A stretch of DNA of 64,000 bases. It comes from JAVBWI01 sp036677445 (lineage in GTDB: Bacteria > Bacillota > Clostridia > Christensenellales > CAG-138). Positions 50,104 through 59,441 of this stretch are shown here, one piece after another. Position numbers and translations under genes: made by a program. The notes below the pieces were generated by a model, which ran no database searches, was not told the DNA's origin, and saw nothing but the letters and a program-made list of their open reading frames with translations. The first letter of the stretch is position 1. Each line of letters starts with the position of its first letter. The stretch spans positions 12,220-76,219 of the forward strand of contig JAVBWI010000003.1 of NCBI GenBank assembly GCA_036677445.1. The letters run 5' to 3'.

Positions 50104-50475
50104 TGCGTTATGATTATGCAGTACAAAGATTGTTTCAAATATCCGATAAAGCTGGCGATCAGACCTGTCGGGTGACATTCTTATGGTATCGACGCCTACG
50201 GCGGCGCGTCCTCGGCGGGAGGCGCCTCGGACACTAGGCCTGCGGGCCGTCGCGATCGGTTATTTTATTTAATAGCGGGCGGGTTTTAGCAGTTCGCAAT
50301 AGTCGCGCATCGTCGCGGCAACGCCGCTTCCTTACGCTCCTTTGCTCACTGGTCTTCCGCCGCGCTTGTTCCACCGCAGGCGGCGCGCGGCTTCGACTCC
50401 CCGCTTCCCCTTTGGAACGTTTGTCCAAACCATTGTTGAATAAGCGATAACCCCCAAGCTGCACAGAAAAATAAG
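50104..50475. other. 370-base intergenic stretch, no gene seen
   Basis: GC-rich with several short inverted repeats (for example GGCGC...GCGCC near 50200). Frames open on both strands are biased and show no homology I recognise. It may be decayed or repetitive DNA, but no second copy is in the window. Confidence 0.5.
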
Positions 50476-50500
50476 TCCCGCCCGAAAACTCCGGACGGGA
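50476..50500. terminator. terminator downstream of the chemoreceptor gene
   Basis: TCCCGCCCG-AAAACTC-CGGACGGGA with one mismatch, flanked by ATTTTTATT on the + side and CTTATTTTTC on the minus side; works in both directions. Confidence 0.75.
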
Positions 50501-50582
50501 TTTTTATTCCTATGAATTACGTTTCTTGGTCTTTTGGTTTCGTTCATTATACCGCCTGTTGCGCGGCCTCCTCCTTTGGCTT

Positions 50583-53021
50583 TCATTTTCTAAGCCTGAA
50601 GCGCCCCACCATGCCCTTGAGCATATCGGCCTGTCCGGAAAGCTCCTCCGCCGTGGCGGCGCTTTGCTCCGCCGTGGCGGAATTGTTCTGCACCACGCCC
50701 GCCATCTGCTCCAGCCCTTTGTTGACCTGCGCGATGCCGGTGGCCTGCGCGTTGGAAGCGACGGCGATATCCCCTACCAGCGCCGCGGCCTCTTCCACGC
50801 TGTTTACAATATCCTGAAGCGCCGCGGCCGTACCGTCCGCGATTTTTGTACCCGCCTGCGTCTTTTTAATAGAGTCCTCGATGAGCGCCGTGGTCTCCTG
50901 CGCCGCCGTGGCGGACCGCGCCGCGAGGTTCCGGACTTCCTCGGCGACGACGGCGAAACCGCGGCCGTGCTGCCCGGCGCGCGCCGCCTCCACCGCGGCG
51001 TTGAGCGCGAGTATGTTGGTCTGGAACGCAATGTCGTCGATCACCTTAATGATTTTTGAAATGCTCTGTGCGGTGCCGCTGATCGCCTCCATTGCCTGCT
51101 GCATATCCAGCATCTGCCCGTTGCCGCCAAGCGCATAGCGCTTTGCGACGAGCGTGAGCTCGTTCGCCTTGTTGGCGCCGGCGGCGTTTTGTTTGGTCTG
51201 CTCCGCAATATCCGTCACGGTGGCGTTGAGCTCGTCGATAGCGCTTGCCTGCTCCGTCGCGCCCCGTGAAATTGTCTGGCTGCCTTCGGACACCTGCTTT
51301 GTACCGGATGCCACCTGTTCGGCCGCGGCGTTGATGTCCGAAAGTACCCCGTTGAGCGACTCGACAATACGGTTGATGGAATCCTTGAGCTGCACGAAAT
51401 CGCCCCGATAATCCGACGTGATGCAAACGTTCAGGTCGCCCGCGGAAATCTCGCCCAGCACGCCGGAAATCTCCCCTATATAGCCTTTGAGGATATCGAT
51501 TGTCTCATTGAGCGCGTTTTTAATGATGGCGTGGTCGCCATGAAAATCCCCTTCCACCTGCACGTTCAGATTGCCCATGGATATTTCGTGCAGCACGGCG
51601 GCAGCCTCGTTGACGGGGGCGATCACGGCATCCAGCGTTTGGTTCACGCCCTCTATGATTTTGCGGTAATCGCCCTGATGCCTCGTAACATCCGCGCGCG
51701 TGGACAGCCTGCCGCCCAGCGCCGCCTCCACCAGCATGGTGCTGTCTTCCATCAGCGCCTGCAGCGCGGTGGAAACGCGTTTAAACGCGGTCATCAGCGT
51801 ACCGATCTCATCCCGGCGGGAACCAAAGTCCAGCGCGAAAGCCGTGTTGCCGGCTACCAGCTGTTCCGCGCCCGCGGACAGCGCCAGCAGTGGTTTTTTG
51901 ATGCTTCTCTTTAAAAATATCAGCATGCCGAACACGGAAACCGTCACCACGCCCAACGTGATGAGCAGGGAAAGCAATATGGTATTCCTGCGGCCGTTTT
52001 CGATTTCGGTAACAGGCAGCCCGGCGAACAGCGCGCCGATCGCCTCGCCGTCTTTGCCGAGTATGGGTGAGTATTTCGTTAAATACGGCTGGCCGAGGAT
52101 GTGGGTAGTGCCGGAATAGTCGCTTTTCTGCCCAAGCACGATGTCCGCGATAGCGGGGTCGAGCTGCGTGCCGGTCAAGCGTTTGCTGTCTGCACCCTTG
52201 ATGGTCGTCTCCCAGCGCACGTCCCCCTTGAGCACCGTGAAGTCCACGCCATGGGATTGTTTCAGTGAGTCAAGCAGCGTGGTCTTATTATAATAACTCA
52301 CCGCCGAAAAACTCCCCACCGTCCCCAGCATGCCGTTGGTGACGGGCACGGAGGTAGCGTAGAAAATATCGCCGTTTTCATCCTGATAAGCGCCGCTCGT
52401 AACAATACCGGTCATCGCCGTTTGGATATAAGGCCTGTCCGAAAGATCGTCGCCTTTGGCGAACGCATTGCCGGTCGCGTACAATACGACGCCGGACTTA
52501 TCCGTTATGGCGGTGGAGTCGACCTTGCTGCTGGACCGCTCTTTCATATAGTTTCCGAGCGTAGTGGTATCCCGGCCCGTGACAGCGCTCACCCACAGGG
52601 CGCTGCGCAGGAAGGTTTCCGCTTCGCGCTGCCAGCCGCTGTTCAGGCCGGTCAGCTCCCGTTCAAAATCCGCAAAGGCGCGGTCCACCTGGCCGGCAAT
52701 GATCTCGTCCGTAAAATCACCGTTCTGTACAGTGTTGGCATATACGCAAATCGCGACGACCAGTACCAGCACGGCGATTACCACGGTGATGATTTTATTC
52801 GCAAGGCTTTTGAACGCCAGCCGTTCGCGCAGCGATAACGTGGCCCCTGCTTTTACGGGTGCTTTTTTCACCCGCGCGGCTTTTCTTCCGGCAGCCTTCT
52901 CCTTCTTCCCGGGAACTTCGGCTTTTTTGCCTGCGGGTTGTTCGGATACGGTGTTTACGGATGCGTCGCCGGAATCTGCGTGCGTCAATACGCCCTGCGC
53001 CTTATGCTTTTTCATCTGCAT
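50583..53021 (-). CDS. methyl-accepting chemotaxis protein
   Basis: At 812 residues: a Lys/Ala-rich cytosolic N-terminal extension (about 1-75, KKEKAAGRKAARVKKAPVKA), membrane helix 1, a Cache-type periplasmic-facing sensor (SDRPYIQTAMTG, GTVGSFSAVSYYN), membrane helix 2 and two HAMP-like segments (AAVLHEISMGNLNVQVEG, GVLGEISAGDLNV). The signalling hairpin is conserved (IDDIAFQTNILALNAAVEAA, GFAVVAEEVRNLA). No flagellar or other chemotaxis genes are in the window. GAGG precedes ATG 53021; an ATG two codons on is possible. The basic N-terminal tail is unusual. Confidence 0.95.
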   Translation of the reverse strand: MQMKKHKAQGVLTHADSGDASVNTVSEQPAGKKAEVPGKKEKAAGRKAARVKKAPVKAGATLSLRERLAFKSLANKIITVVIAVLVLVVAICVYANTVQNGDFTDEIIAGQVDRAFADFERELTGLNSGWQREAETFLRSALWVSAVTGRDTTTLGNYMKERSSSKVDSTAITDKSGVVLYATGNAFAKGDDLSDRPYIQTAMTGIVTSGAYQDENGDIFYATSVPVTNGMLGTVGSFSAVSYYNKTTLLDSLKQSHGVDFTVLKGDVRWETTIKGADSKRLTGTQLDPAIADIVLGQKSDYSGTTHILGQPYLTKYSPILGKDGEAIGALFAGLPVTEIENGRRNTILLSLLITLGVVTVSVFGMLIFLKRSIKKPLLALSAGAEQLVAGNTAFALDFGSRRDEIGTLMTAFKRVSTALQALMEDSTMLVEAALGGRLSTRADVTRHQGDYRKIIEGVNQTLDAVIAPVNEAAAVLHEISMGNLNVQVEGDFHGDHAIIKNALNETIDILKGYIGEISGVLGEISAGDLNVCITSDYRGDFVQLKDSINRIVESLNGVLSDINAAAEQVASGTKQVSEGSQTISRGATEQASAIDELNATVTDIAEQTKQNAAGANKANELTLVAKRYALGGNGQMLDMQQAMEAISGTAQSISKIIKVIDDIAFQTNILALNAAVEAARAGQHGRGFAVVAEEVRNLAARSATAAQETTALIEDSIKKTQAGTKIADGTAAALQDIVNSVEEAAALVGDIAVASNAQATGIAQVNKGLEQMAGVVQNNSATAEQSAATAEELSGQADMLKGMVGRFRLRK

Positions 53022-53191
53022 TCGCCCTGCCTCTTTGAAGATACTTGATGTAGACCTGAAAACGCGCGACGGAACGATCCATCTTTTTACAATCGAAATG
53101 AAAATGATGGCATACTATCAATAATTTCTATATCGTAAAATCCGGCCGGTACTTTATCCTTTTTTGCATTTTTTCATGATATATCGTTGAC

Positions 53192-53293
53192 CCCGCGGAG
53201 CGGGGACGGTAATTCCCCGCTTTCCATCCGGCCGGGGAGCGCCGCGTGCGCCAAAGTTAAGCAGGGAACCAGCGCCAAATGGCGCTGGTTCCC
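53192..53293. terminator. two palindromic hairpins downstream of the SH3 protein gene
   Basis: CCCCGC-GGA-GCGGGG (53192-53206) and the perfect GGGAACCAGCGCCA/TGGCGCTGGTTCCC (53264-53293), whose arms extend with AAGCA/TGCTT. The second lies 18 bases beyond the SH3 gene stop. The remainder of 53022-53310 holds no gene. Confidence 0.55.
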
Positions 53294-53310
53294 CGTCTGC
53301 TTCGTTACCC

Positions 53311-54477
53311 TCACCAAACTGGTGATGCAGAAAGATATGCGGCAGGGATATAGCCGGTATATCCGTTTGCCGAAATTTGAGTCCAGGAGCCCTGTGTTCT
53401 GCCCGTCACCATAACCGTTTGCCGCGGGACGACCTCCGTTACTCTTTCATATTGCGTACCCGGCCCGGCAAAAATCGGTATCCTCATCCCAACTTCCCGG
53501 CTGACTTCCTTTACATACCGGGCATTCCTGGATGAGGATGCTACCGGCTCGCTCGTGAGATCGGAGGCCTTGACATATCCGTAAACGTCTTTATTGATCG
53601 ACGCATAGGAGACGTTGATGTACTCTACCAGCACCCAGTCGCCTTTGGTGGCGATACGCTGGACCAGATGCCCCTGCTTCATGTCGGTAGCAACAACGGG
53701 ACGCAGCCCCGTTACGGCATAAATGAACGCATTGTTTTTCAGGTACCGGTTTCCGGAAGCTGCCGTAAAGCCCTGCGGCAGAGCGGCAAACTCCCACGGC
53801 GGGAGGTACCCCGTCATGACCTTTATATTTTCGCCGTGGGTGGACCAGGCGATTTCCAGCCACCCGTCTGCACGCAGCTTGCCCTGAAGCGATATGCCTT
53901 CCGCCATTTTGGAAACGATGGTATAATCGCTCCCCATAGCGGACCTAAGCTGCGCGTTAGGAAGCGCAAAGAAACGGGAACCGGTTGCCTGCGATGACGA
54001 AATCAAGCGCAAATAGCTGCTGCTGACATAGGCTCTGCCATCTTTCCACTCTATTATAGTCCAATCGCCGGTGGAGCCTACCCGCATGACGGTATCTCCC
54101 TTTTTCAACTGCCCCAGCTTGCTGTAGCTGATGCCGGGCCCGGACCGTACGTTGACGCCGGCGGTCGCCTGCATGGCGCCCTCGCCGTCCGTCTGGGTAC
54201 GAGGCCTGATATACAGGGACGACACATAGGCGGTTTGGCCGTTGAACAGGAATTTTGTCCAGTTTCCGCTTACATCGATACACTCTATGACCTGGTCCTT
54301 GTGCAGCACGCCGATGGCGTTATACTGTGTCCCAGGTCCAAGCCGGACGTTCAGATCGGTGACGGCAACGTATTCTTTGGATGCGGCCAGGGAAGTGGAA
54401 GGAACTATCCCCGTGAGCAGTATTGCGAAAAGCAATGCGCCGGCCAACCGCCTCATGGCGTTTCTCGTGGTTTTCAT
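53311..54477 (-). CDS. secreted multi-SH3 domain protein
   Basis: The 388-residue protein has a signal peptide (LAGALLFAILLTGIVPSTSLAA) and at least three bacterial SH3 domains. The first two are canonical (VTDLNVRLGPGTQYNAIGVL; AGVNVRSGPGISYSKLGQL), each ending in a Y-V-S-x-L-Y strand. Two degenerate ones follow in the middle, and a final one is IPIFAGPGTQYERVTEVVP to GYTGYIPAAYL. SH3b domains bind cell-wall peptides. No enzymatic domain is present. ATG 54477 has GGAGG 7 bases upstream. Confidence 0.88.
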   Translation of the reverse strand: MKTTRNAMRRLAGALLFAILLTGIVPSTSLAASKEYVAVTDLNVRLGPGTQYNAIGVLHKDQVIECIDVSGNWTKFLFNGQTAYVSSLYIRPRTQTDGEGAMQATAGVNVRSGPGISYSKLGQLKKGDTVMRVGSTGDWTIIEWKDGRAYVSSSYLRLISSSQATGSRFFALPNAQLRSAMGSDYTIVSKMAEGISLQGKLRADGWLEIAWSTHGENIKVMTGYLPPWEFAALPQGFTAASGNRYLKNNAFIYAVTGLRPVVATDMKQGHLVQRIATKGDWVLVEYINVSYASINKDVYGYVKASDLTSEPVASSSRNARYVKEVSREVGMRIPIFAGPGTQYERVTEVVPRQTVMVTGRTQGSWTQISANGYTGYIPAAYLSASPVW

Positions 54478-54730
54478 ATGCATTCCTCCGTTTCCGTTTT
54501 TGCTGGCTCCTTTCACGCGCTCCACACGCTTGGAACCCCTCTGTGCTACATAACGCGCTGCCGCCGCAGGCGTCCCCTGTCCGCCCCAATATTCATACAA
54601 AATTCATACTATAGGATTTGCGCGGGGCACTGACGCGTTTTCAGGCGTACGTCCGGGCGTTTCCTCCTATTCCCAAACGTGCTATAATCCATGTATATGG
54701 ATTTGCTGAAAAATTCAGGGGGGATTTGCT

Positions 54731-55675
54731 ATGCGCATCATAAAGCCTCTGGCCTTGCTCTTGGTGCTGCTGCTTGTATTTACGTTATCGGGCTGCATGG
54801 CACGGTTGATTTACGACGCGGTACAGGACGGCAGGCATACACCCGAAGCAAAATCGCCGGCCATGCTTGACTCCCGCCAGGACTCCGTACAGTTACCTGC
54901 AACACAGGACCCCTCCGCGGATATGCCCGTACAGGATTCTTCCACCCTGCCCGGCATGGCGGACGGGTTTTTGCCCATGACTCCGGATTCGCCCGTCAAC
55001 CTTGATCTGGACGGCGACGGCACGGAGGATTCGCTTGCCGTCTCCATCTCGGTAAACGAGGAATACGGTATTGAAACCATACTGCTCATCGCAAACTACG
55101 GCGATGCCGTAAAGACCACACAGGTGAGCGAGGCGTATTTGCAATCCGCATATCTGAGCGTGGACAACGCCGGAAACACAGGCGTGCTCGTAAGCTTTGA
55201 CTACGCGTCGGACGATTACCAGACCTGTGTATACCTCTTTAATGGCCGCGACACCGTACTGACGGATGAAACGAGCGGGTTTGTTGAAAGCGTGGAAGGG
55301 GGCGTCGTGCGGGTACGCGGCTGTGTAAATGTACTGGGCACATGGGGCGCTTACAAGGAATGGACGCTGAACGAAGGCGTGCTCACGGCTGTGGGCGACG
55401 GGCTTTGGTATATCGAGGCGGATGCGGACCGTACGCTGACCGCAATCAGCAAAGTGGATGTGACGCTGGAGGATGGGGACGGCACCACCGAAACCCAGCT
55501 GATGCCGGGCGCCCGGATACTGCCTTACGCTACCGACGAGAAGGGGACTTTGTTTTTCAAGCTCGTTGAGGATGACCGGATTGGCAGCATCACGTACACC
55601 TTCGAGGACGGCTTTACGCTTATCGACGGTATAACGGATGACGGCTGGTTCGAAAACATCCAATACTCCGGCTGA
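54731..55675 (+). CDS. predicted lipoprotein with acidic calcium-like loop
   Basis: The 314-residue protein has a lipobox FTLSGC (Cys 22) after a Leu-rich signal. A Pro/Ser/Asp linker runs to about residue 85. DLDGDGTEDSLAVSI, an EF-hand/dockerin-like loop, opens a beta-rich domain (LLIANYGDAVKTTQ). The C-terminal part contains ARILPYATDEKGTLFFKLVE, which resembles an SH3-like fold. Role unknown. Confidence 0.7.
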   Translation: MRIIKPLALLLVLLLVFTLSGCMARLIYDAVQDGRHTPEAKSPAMLDSRQDSVQLPATQDPSADMPVQDSSTLPGMADGFLPMTPDSPVNLDLDGDGTEDSLAVSISVNEEYGIETILLIANYGDAVKTTQVSEAYLQSAYLSVDNAGNTGVLVSFDYASDDYQTCVYLFNGRDTVLTDETSGFVESVEGGVVRVRGCVNVLGTWGAYKEWTLNEGVLTAVGDGLWYIEADADRTLTAISKVDVTLEDGDGTTETQLMPGARILPYATDEKGTLFFKLVEDDRIGSITYTFEDGFTLIDGITDDGWFENIQYSG

Positions 55676-55835
55676 AGCATACCGGCGCCGGTACCATATA
55701 CCAAACAAGGGCTTGCCGTATTTTCGCGCAAGCCCTGACCGATTGTATATTCTTTTCATGCAGCGCGCGCTGCCATTGTACATGCCGTTATGCGGGCGTA
55801 AAATGAAAGCAAAAAGGAAAGCGAAAGGACCGGGT

Positions 55836-56321
55836 ATGAGAAGAGAAATATTGCTGCTGGGCAATCCCGCTTTATATGAAACGAGCGGCGTGGTACAAAG
55901 GGAAGAACTGCCCGGCTTGCATGCCGTCGTGCGGGATCTTCACGATACGCTGCTCGCCTTCCGCGCGCAGTACGGCGCTGGCCGCGCCATCGCCGCCCCG
56001 CAGATCGGCGTGCAAAAACGCCTGCTGTATATGTTCATCGACCGCCCTGTGATATTCCTGAACCCCGTGCTGGAGTTTCCCGACGACGAGATGATGGAGG
56101 TCATGGACGACTGCATGTCCTTCCCAGGTTTATATGTGAAGGTACTGCGGCATAAACGCTGCGCCATACGCTACCGCGATATGAACTGGGCCGAGCAGGA
56201 ACTGCATTTGGAAGGCGACCTTTCCGAGCTGCTGCAGCACGAGTACGACCATCTGGACGGCATACTCGCCACCATGCGCGCCATGGATTCGCGGTCGCTT
56301 TTTATGAAGAAGGGCCATTGA
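55836..56321 (+). CDS. def: peptide deformylase-like protein, variant motifs
   Basis: The 161-residue protein has the deformylase core: GRAIAAPQIGV (motif 1; usual GxGLAAPQIG), DDCMSFPG (motif 2; usual EGCLS) with metal ligand Cys93, and QHEYDHLDG (motif 3) with His135 and His139. All metal ligands are kept, but the Glu-Gly before Cys are Asp-Asp, and Met and Ile replace Leu in motifs 2 and 1. Deformylase activity is plausible but may be altered; a secondary role is possible. ATG 55836 follows GAAAGGA. No fmt gene nearby. Confidence 0.8.
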   Translation: MRREILLLGNPALYETSGVVQREELPGLHAVVRDLHDTLLAFRAQYGAGRAIAAPQIGVQKRLLYMFIDRPVIFLNPVLEFPDDEMMEVMDDCMSFPGLYVKVLRHKRCAIRYRDMNWAEQELHLEGDLSELLQHEYDHLDGILATMRAMDSRSLFMKKGH

Positions 56322-56373
56322 CGGACTTCGCAAGCGATACTTCATGCGAAACCGCGGACGCTGATGCAGCAGG

Positions 56374-57696
56374 TTATATGGCCTGTTGTTCACGTTGCCC
56401 GGCAGGGCGTGGGGCGCGCTGAGGCATCGGCGTTTTGCTGCCTAAATCACGTTCACTTAAGTACCGGACCATCTTACTCCAGATTTCCTGTGTCCTGATA
56501 TAAGACGCATAATGATTCTCCACGTTTTTGTGGTAGAGTTCCAGTTCCTTGCGTATGTTTCTAAACTCCTTTTTACCGAAATAGGTACAGATCCCCGGCA
56601 ACGTAGCATTGAGCCGGGCCTTCATCTGCTCAATTTTTTCCGAATAGGACTCTCTTTGCGTAATGTACAAGAGCAGCGGCTTATAACGGATCCACCCAAC
56701 ACAGGCGCGATAAAAGCGATTGATCACCAGATCGCTGTCTATTCGGATTGGGCGAAGATGGGTGGGCAGCACGCCATCCATCAAATGATGGTAGGCCGAG
56801 AAACCATCATGGAAGGTATAACAGGGAATGCGCAGCACATCCCGGTCGCTCAGGCAGGTACTTAAAAACGTATCCTCTCCACGCGCACCTGGCGGATTAT
56901 AAAACGCATTTACCCTGTTTGGATTCTTGAGATTGATGCACAGATTGGAACCGGAAATAAACTTCGTATGTCTAACCTCGGGCACCGCAAGTACAGGCTT
57001 TTCCATAAGTATTTTCTTGTCCGCATAGGTAATGCCGCCGCTTCTCATCACCGTTTGAATGGTCTCCCAATTGATGATATCATTGCTGATCGCCTCGATG
57101 AAGAACCGGAAGTCTTCTTCTTTGAGCGTATCATTAAACTCCACATAGGGAATAGGGGAAATATAACCGCAATGATGGCCGTTTGTAATATCCGCGTGCT
57201 GAATATACTTTAAATGGGTGGCGAGCACTTCTTGCCCGCCCCATACCGCAGTGGAATGGGAATTCGTCACAGCGACCGGATATTCGTCGTCGTCTAAAAA
57301 AAGCAGGTAATCCATTTTGCTTTTTATCGCGGCATAAAGCAGCGCGTTCCGCTTGGAGGCATACCCGCCATGGCCGAAAAACAGTTCGACCTCACCGCTG
57401 CTGATGACATTGCTTTGCAGTAATTCCTCCACGTCTTTTTGTATTGTTTCGTCAGAGACAAAGCAGACGTCATCCAGCAAATCACGCACAGAGGATTTGA
57501 TATTCGTATAATCTGCCGGCAGCGTGTTGGAGTATTTCAGGTCATATGCGACAAACAAGCTCAAATGGATATTCTTATCCGCCACAAGTCCGCTCTCATA
57601 TAAATTATAGACGTAGGTTTTCAGAACCTTTTGAAAGCTTCTGCGGCCTGTCGCAAAGCCTATGCCTACACGAATTTTGCCATCCCCCATACACAT
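56374..57696 (-). CDS. GT-A type glycosyltransferase-like protein
   Basis: The 440-residue protein has a nucleotide-diphospho-sugar transferase-like fold: VGIGFATGRRSFQKVLKTYV at the start and YLLFLDDDEYPV with the DDD (DXD) metal motif at about residue 135. ARGEDTFLSTCLSDRD later could supply the acceptor-side acid. The last ~100 residues are helical and charged with a Pro/Arg-rich tail. No membrane helix. AAGGAG precedes ATG 57696. Donor and acceptor unknown. Confidence 0.7.
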   Translation of the reverse strand: MCMGDGKIRVGIGFATGRRSFQKVLKTYVYNLYESGLVADKNIHLSLFVAYDLKYSNTLPADYTNIKSSVRDLLDDVCFVSDETIQKDVEELLQSNVISSGEVELFFGHGGYASKRNALLYAAIKSKMDYLLFLDDDEYPVAVTNSHSTAVWGGQEVLATHLKYIQHADITNGHHCGYISPIPYVEFNDTLKEEDFRFFIEAISNDIINWETIQTVMRSGGITYADKKILMEKPVLAVPEVRHTKFISGSNLCINLKNPNRVNAFYNPPGARGEDTFLSTCLSDRDVLRIPCYTFHDGFSAYHHLMDGVLPTHLRPIRIDSDLVINRFYRACVGWIRYKPLLLYITQRESYSEKIEQMKARLNATLPGICTYFGKKEFRNIRKELELYHKNVENHYASYIRTQEIWSKMVRYLSERDLGSKTPMPQRAPRPAGQREQQAI

Positions 57697-57818
57697 AAAA
57701 TCTCCTTTCTTCGGGCGGCGCTTTCCTTCATAGAATAAGTGCGAATAAGTGCGCCCGAAAACGTATTTTCACGAATCCGGTAGTAACAACTCATTCTATA
57801 TTTCAAGTTGTTTGTTAA

Positions 57819-57847
57819 ATTCTAACACAAAACCGGCGCGCTGTCAA
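57819..57847 (-). promoter_or_regulatory. promoter of the glycosyltransferase gene
   Basis: On the minus strand TTGACA, 17-base spacer, TAGAAT; leader about 115 bases. The rest of 57697-58017 shows no supported gene. Confidence 0.8.
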
Positions 57848-58017
57848 AACTCGCGCCCATATTTCCCATATACATACAAATACATATAATAAAATTTATA
57901 CTGGATGTGACGGTGCCGCCGAATGTATCCCGGCAGGAGATCCATGACTGATGGTGTTTTTCAGAATATCCCCGTTTTGAATACGGAAGCCTGCTTCAAA
58001 CGACAGGCAAATGAAAG

Positions 58018-58512
58018 TCAGCCCCTTTGCCCTCCCTGCCGTATATCGCACTTCAATTCCCCATCCTCTATCGTCACAACGCCATAGGTGGGAATGTTAT
58101 AGGTCAGCCCGCGTATGCATTTGCCTACGCTGCCGGGGTTGAACAGCAGCATTTGCCCCTCGTTGCGCAAAAAGGGCTTGTGCGTGTGCCCAAAGAGCAC
58201 CAGGTCCGCCCCCACCGCCGCGCCTTTACGCGATATGCCGGATATGCCCATCTTCACGCCGAACAGGTGCCCGTGCGTCATGTAGATGCGCTTTCCTTCA
58301 AAGGGCAGCAGCAGTTCCACGGGCGCGCCGGGTGCGTAATCCGTATTGCCCTCCACGGCGTGCAGCGGAATATCCGGGAAGGAACGCCCAAGCTCCTGCG
58401 CATCGGTAAAATGATCACCAAGGTGCAGTATCACATCCGGCTTTTCACGGCGGACGGCCTTTTGCATGGCTTCCACATCGGTGTGGGAATCCGAAAGTAT
58501 CAGCAATCGCAT
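58018..58512 (-). CDS. yfcE: YfcE/MJ0936-type metallophosphoesterase
   Basis: The 164-residue calcineurin-like phosphodiesterase has the metal motifs in order: LLILSDSHTD (D and H), ILHLGDHF (D), EGNTD (N), MTHGHLFG (H) and FGHTHKP (H-x-H). Family members hydrolyse phosphodiesters in vitro. ATG 58512 has AAGGA 7 bases upstream; an ATG two codons earlier is too close. It lies 120 bases after thiD and may be read from the same transcript. Confidence 0.93.
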   Translation of the reverse strand: MRLLILSDSHTDVEAMQKAVRREKPDVILHLGDHFTDAQELGRSFPDIPLHAVEGNTDYAPGAPVELLLPFEGKRIYMTHGHLFGVKMGISGISRKGAAVGADLVLFGHTHKPFLRNEGQMLLFNPGSVGKCIRGLTYNIPTYGVVTIEDGELKCDIRQGGQRG

Positions 58513-58634
58513 GAGCATATCCTTCCGCCTGTTGATCTGTAGCCGCCGAAAATTACGCCGCCAAGAAGTCTGTTATAATATCATACCGCCTGCGCCGCCT
58601 TGCAGCAAGGAGTTTTAAGCCAAAGCGGAACCGC

Positions 58635-59414
58635 TTACAGCGCGTAGCAATGGTCGAGCGGGCCGCTCCCCTTTCCCAGGTTCAGTCCCGCATGCAGCGC
58701 GCCGGTGATATACGCTTTCGCATCCTCCACGCTTTGCCGCATCGCCTTCCCCATCGCAAGATTGCACGCGATGGCGGAAGAAAGCGTACAGCCCGTACCG
58801 TGCGTATTGGGGTTGTCTACCCGCTCGGTACGGAACCAGTACGCCTGCCCGCCACTATAGAGCAGATCGTCCGCGCTGTTTTTCAGGTGCCCGCCTTTGA
58901 TGAGCACCCCGCCCTTGACCCGCTGTGAAATATGTATTGCGGCGGCAAGCATCTGTTCCGCCGTTTGGATGGTAAAGCCGCACAGGCACTCGGCCTCGGG
59001 TATGTTGGGGGTGATCATGTCCGAAAGCGGGAAGAGGCGGGTAATGAGCGCTTCCATCGCACCGCCGCCGATGAGCCTGCTGCCGCTGGTGGATACCATG
59101 ACAGGATCGGTCACAATATTCTTCGCATGGTACTGCGTAAGCTTTGCGGCGATGGCTTCTATAATATCCACGCTGGACACCATGCCGATCTTCACCGCGT
59201 CGGGGAAAATATCCGTAAATACGCAATCGAGCTGAAGGGAAACGAACTGCGCGCCCGCTTCCTGCACGCCGTATACGCCGGTGGTATTCTGCGCGGTAAG
59301 CGCGGTGACGGCGCTCATGCCGTAGAGCCTATGCGCGGCGATTGTTTTCAAATCCGCCTGTATGCCCGCGCCGCCGCTGCAATCCGAACCCGCGATGCTC
59401 AGCACCGTTTTCAT
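58635..59414 (-). CDS. thiD: hydroxymethylpyrimidine (phosphate) kinase
   Basis: The 259-residue ribokinase-fold enzyme has LSIAGSDCSGGAGIQADLKT at the start, ITPNIPEAECLCG in the middle and NPNTHGTGCTLSSAIA (anion hole and catalytic Cys/Asp region) near the end. It phosphorylates HMP and HMP-P in thiamine synthesis. Last gene of the cytX-thiM-thiE-HAD-thiD operon. Confidence 0.96.
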   Translation of the reverse strand: MKTVLSIAGSDCSGGAGIQADLKTIAAHRLYGMSAVTALTAQNTTGVYGVQEAGAQFVSLQLDCVFTDIFPDAVKIGMVSSVDIIEAIAAKLTQYHAKNIVTDPVMVSTSGSRLIGGGAMEALITRLFPLSDMITPNIPEAECLCGFTIQTAEQMLAAAIHISQRVKGGVLIKGGHLKNSADDLLYSGGQAYWFRTERVDNPNTHGTGCTLSSAIACNLAMGKAMRQSVEDAKAYITGALHAGLNLGKGSGPLDHCYAL

Positions 59415-59441
59415 ATGCGCCTCTCCTTTGCCTGTTTTCCT

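Noticed and set aside
50104..50582. Possible small genes or a tRNA-like segment downstream of xylB
   Set aside because: Some words resemble a T-arm (GGCTTCGACTCCC) but no acceptor or anticodon stem pairs; minus frame of 84 codons lacks a start signal and homology.
57944..58070. 41-codon + frame beginning at 57944 with GGAGA upstream
   Set aside because: It runs antisense into the yfcE gene and has no recognisable sequence; the ribosome-site match is likely chance.
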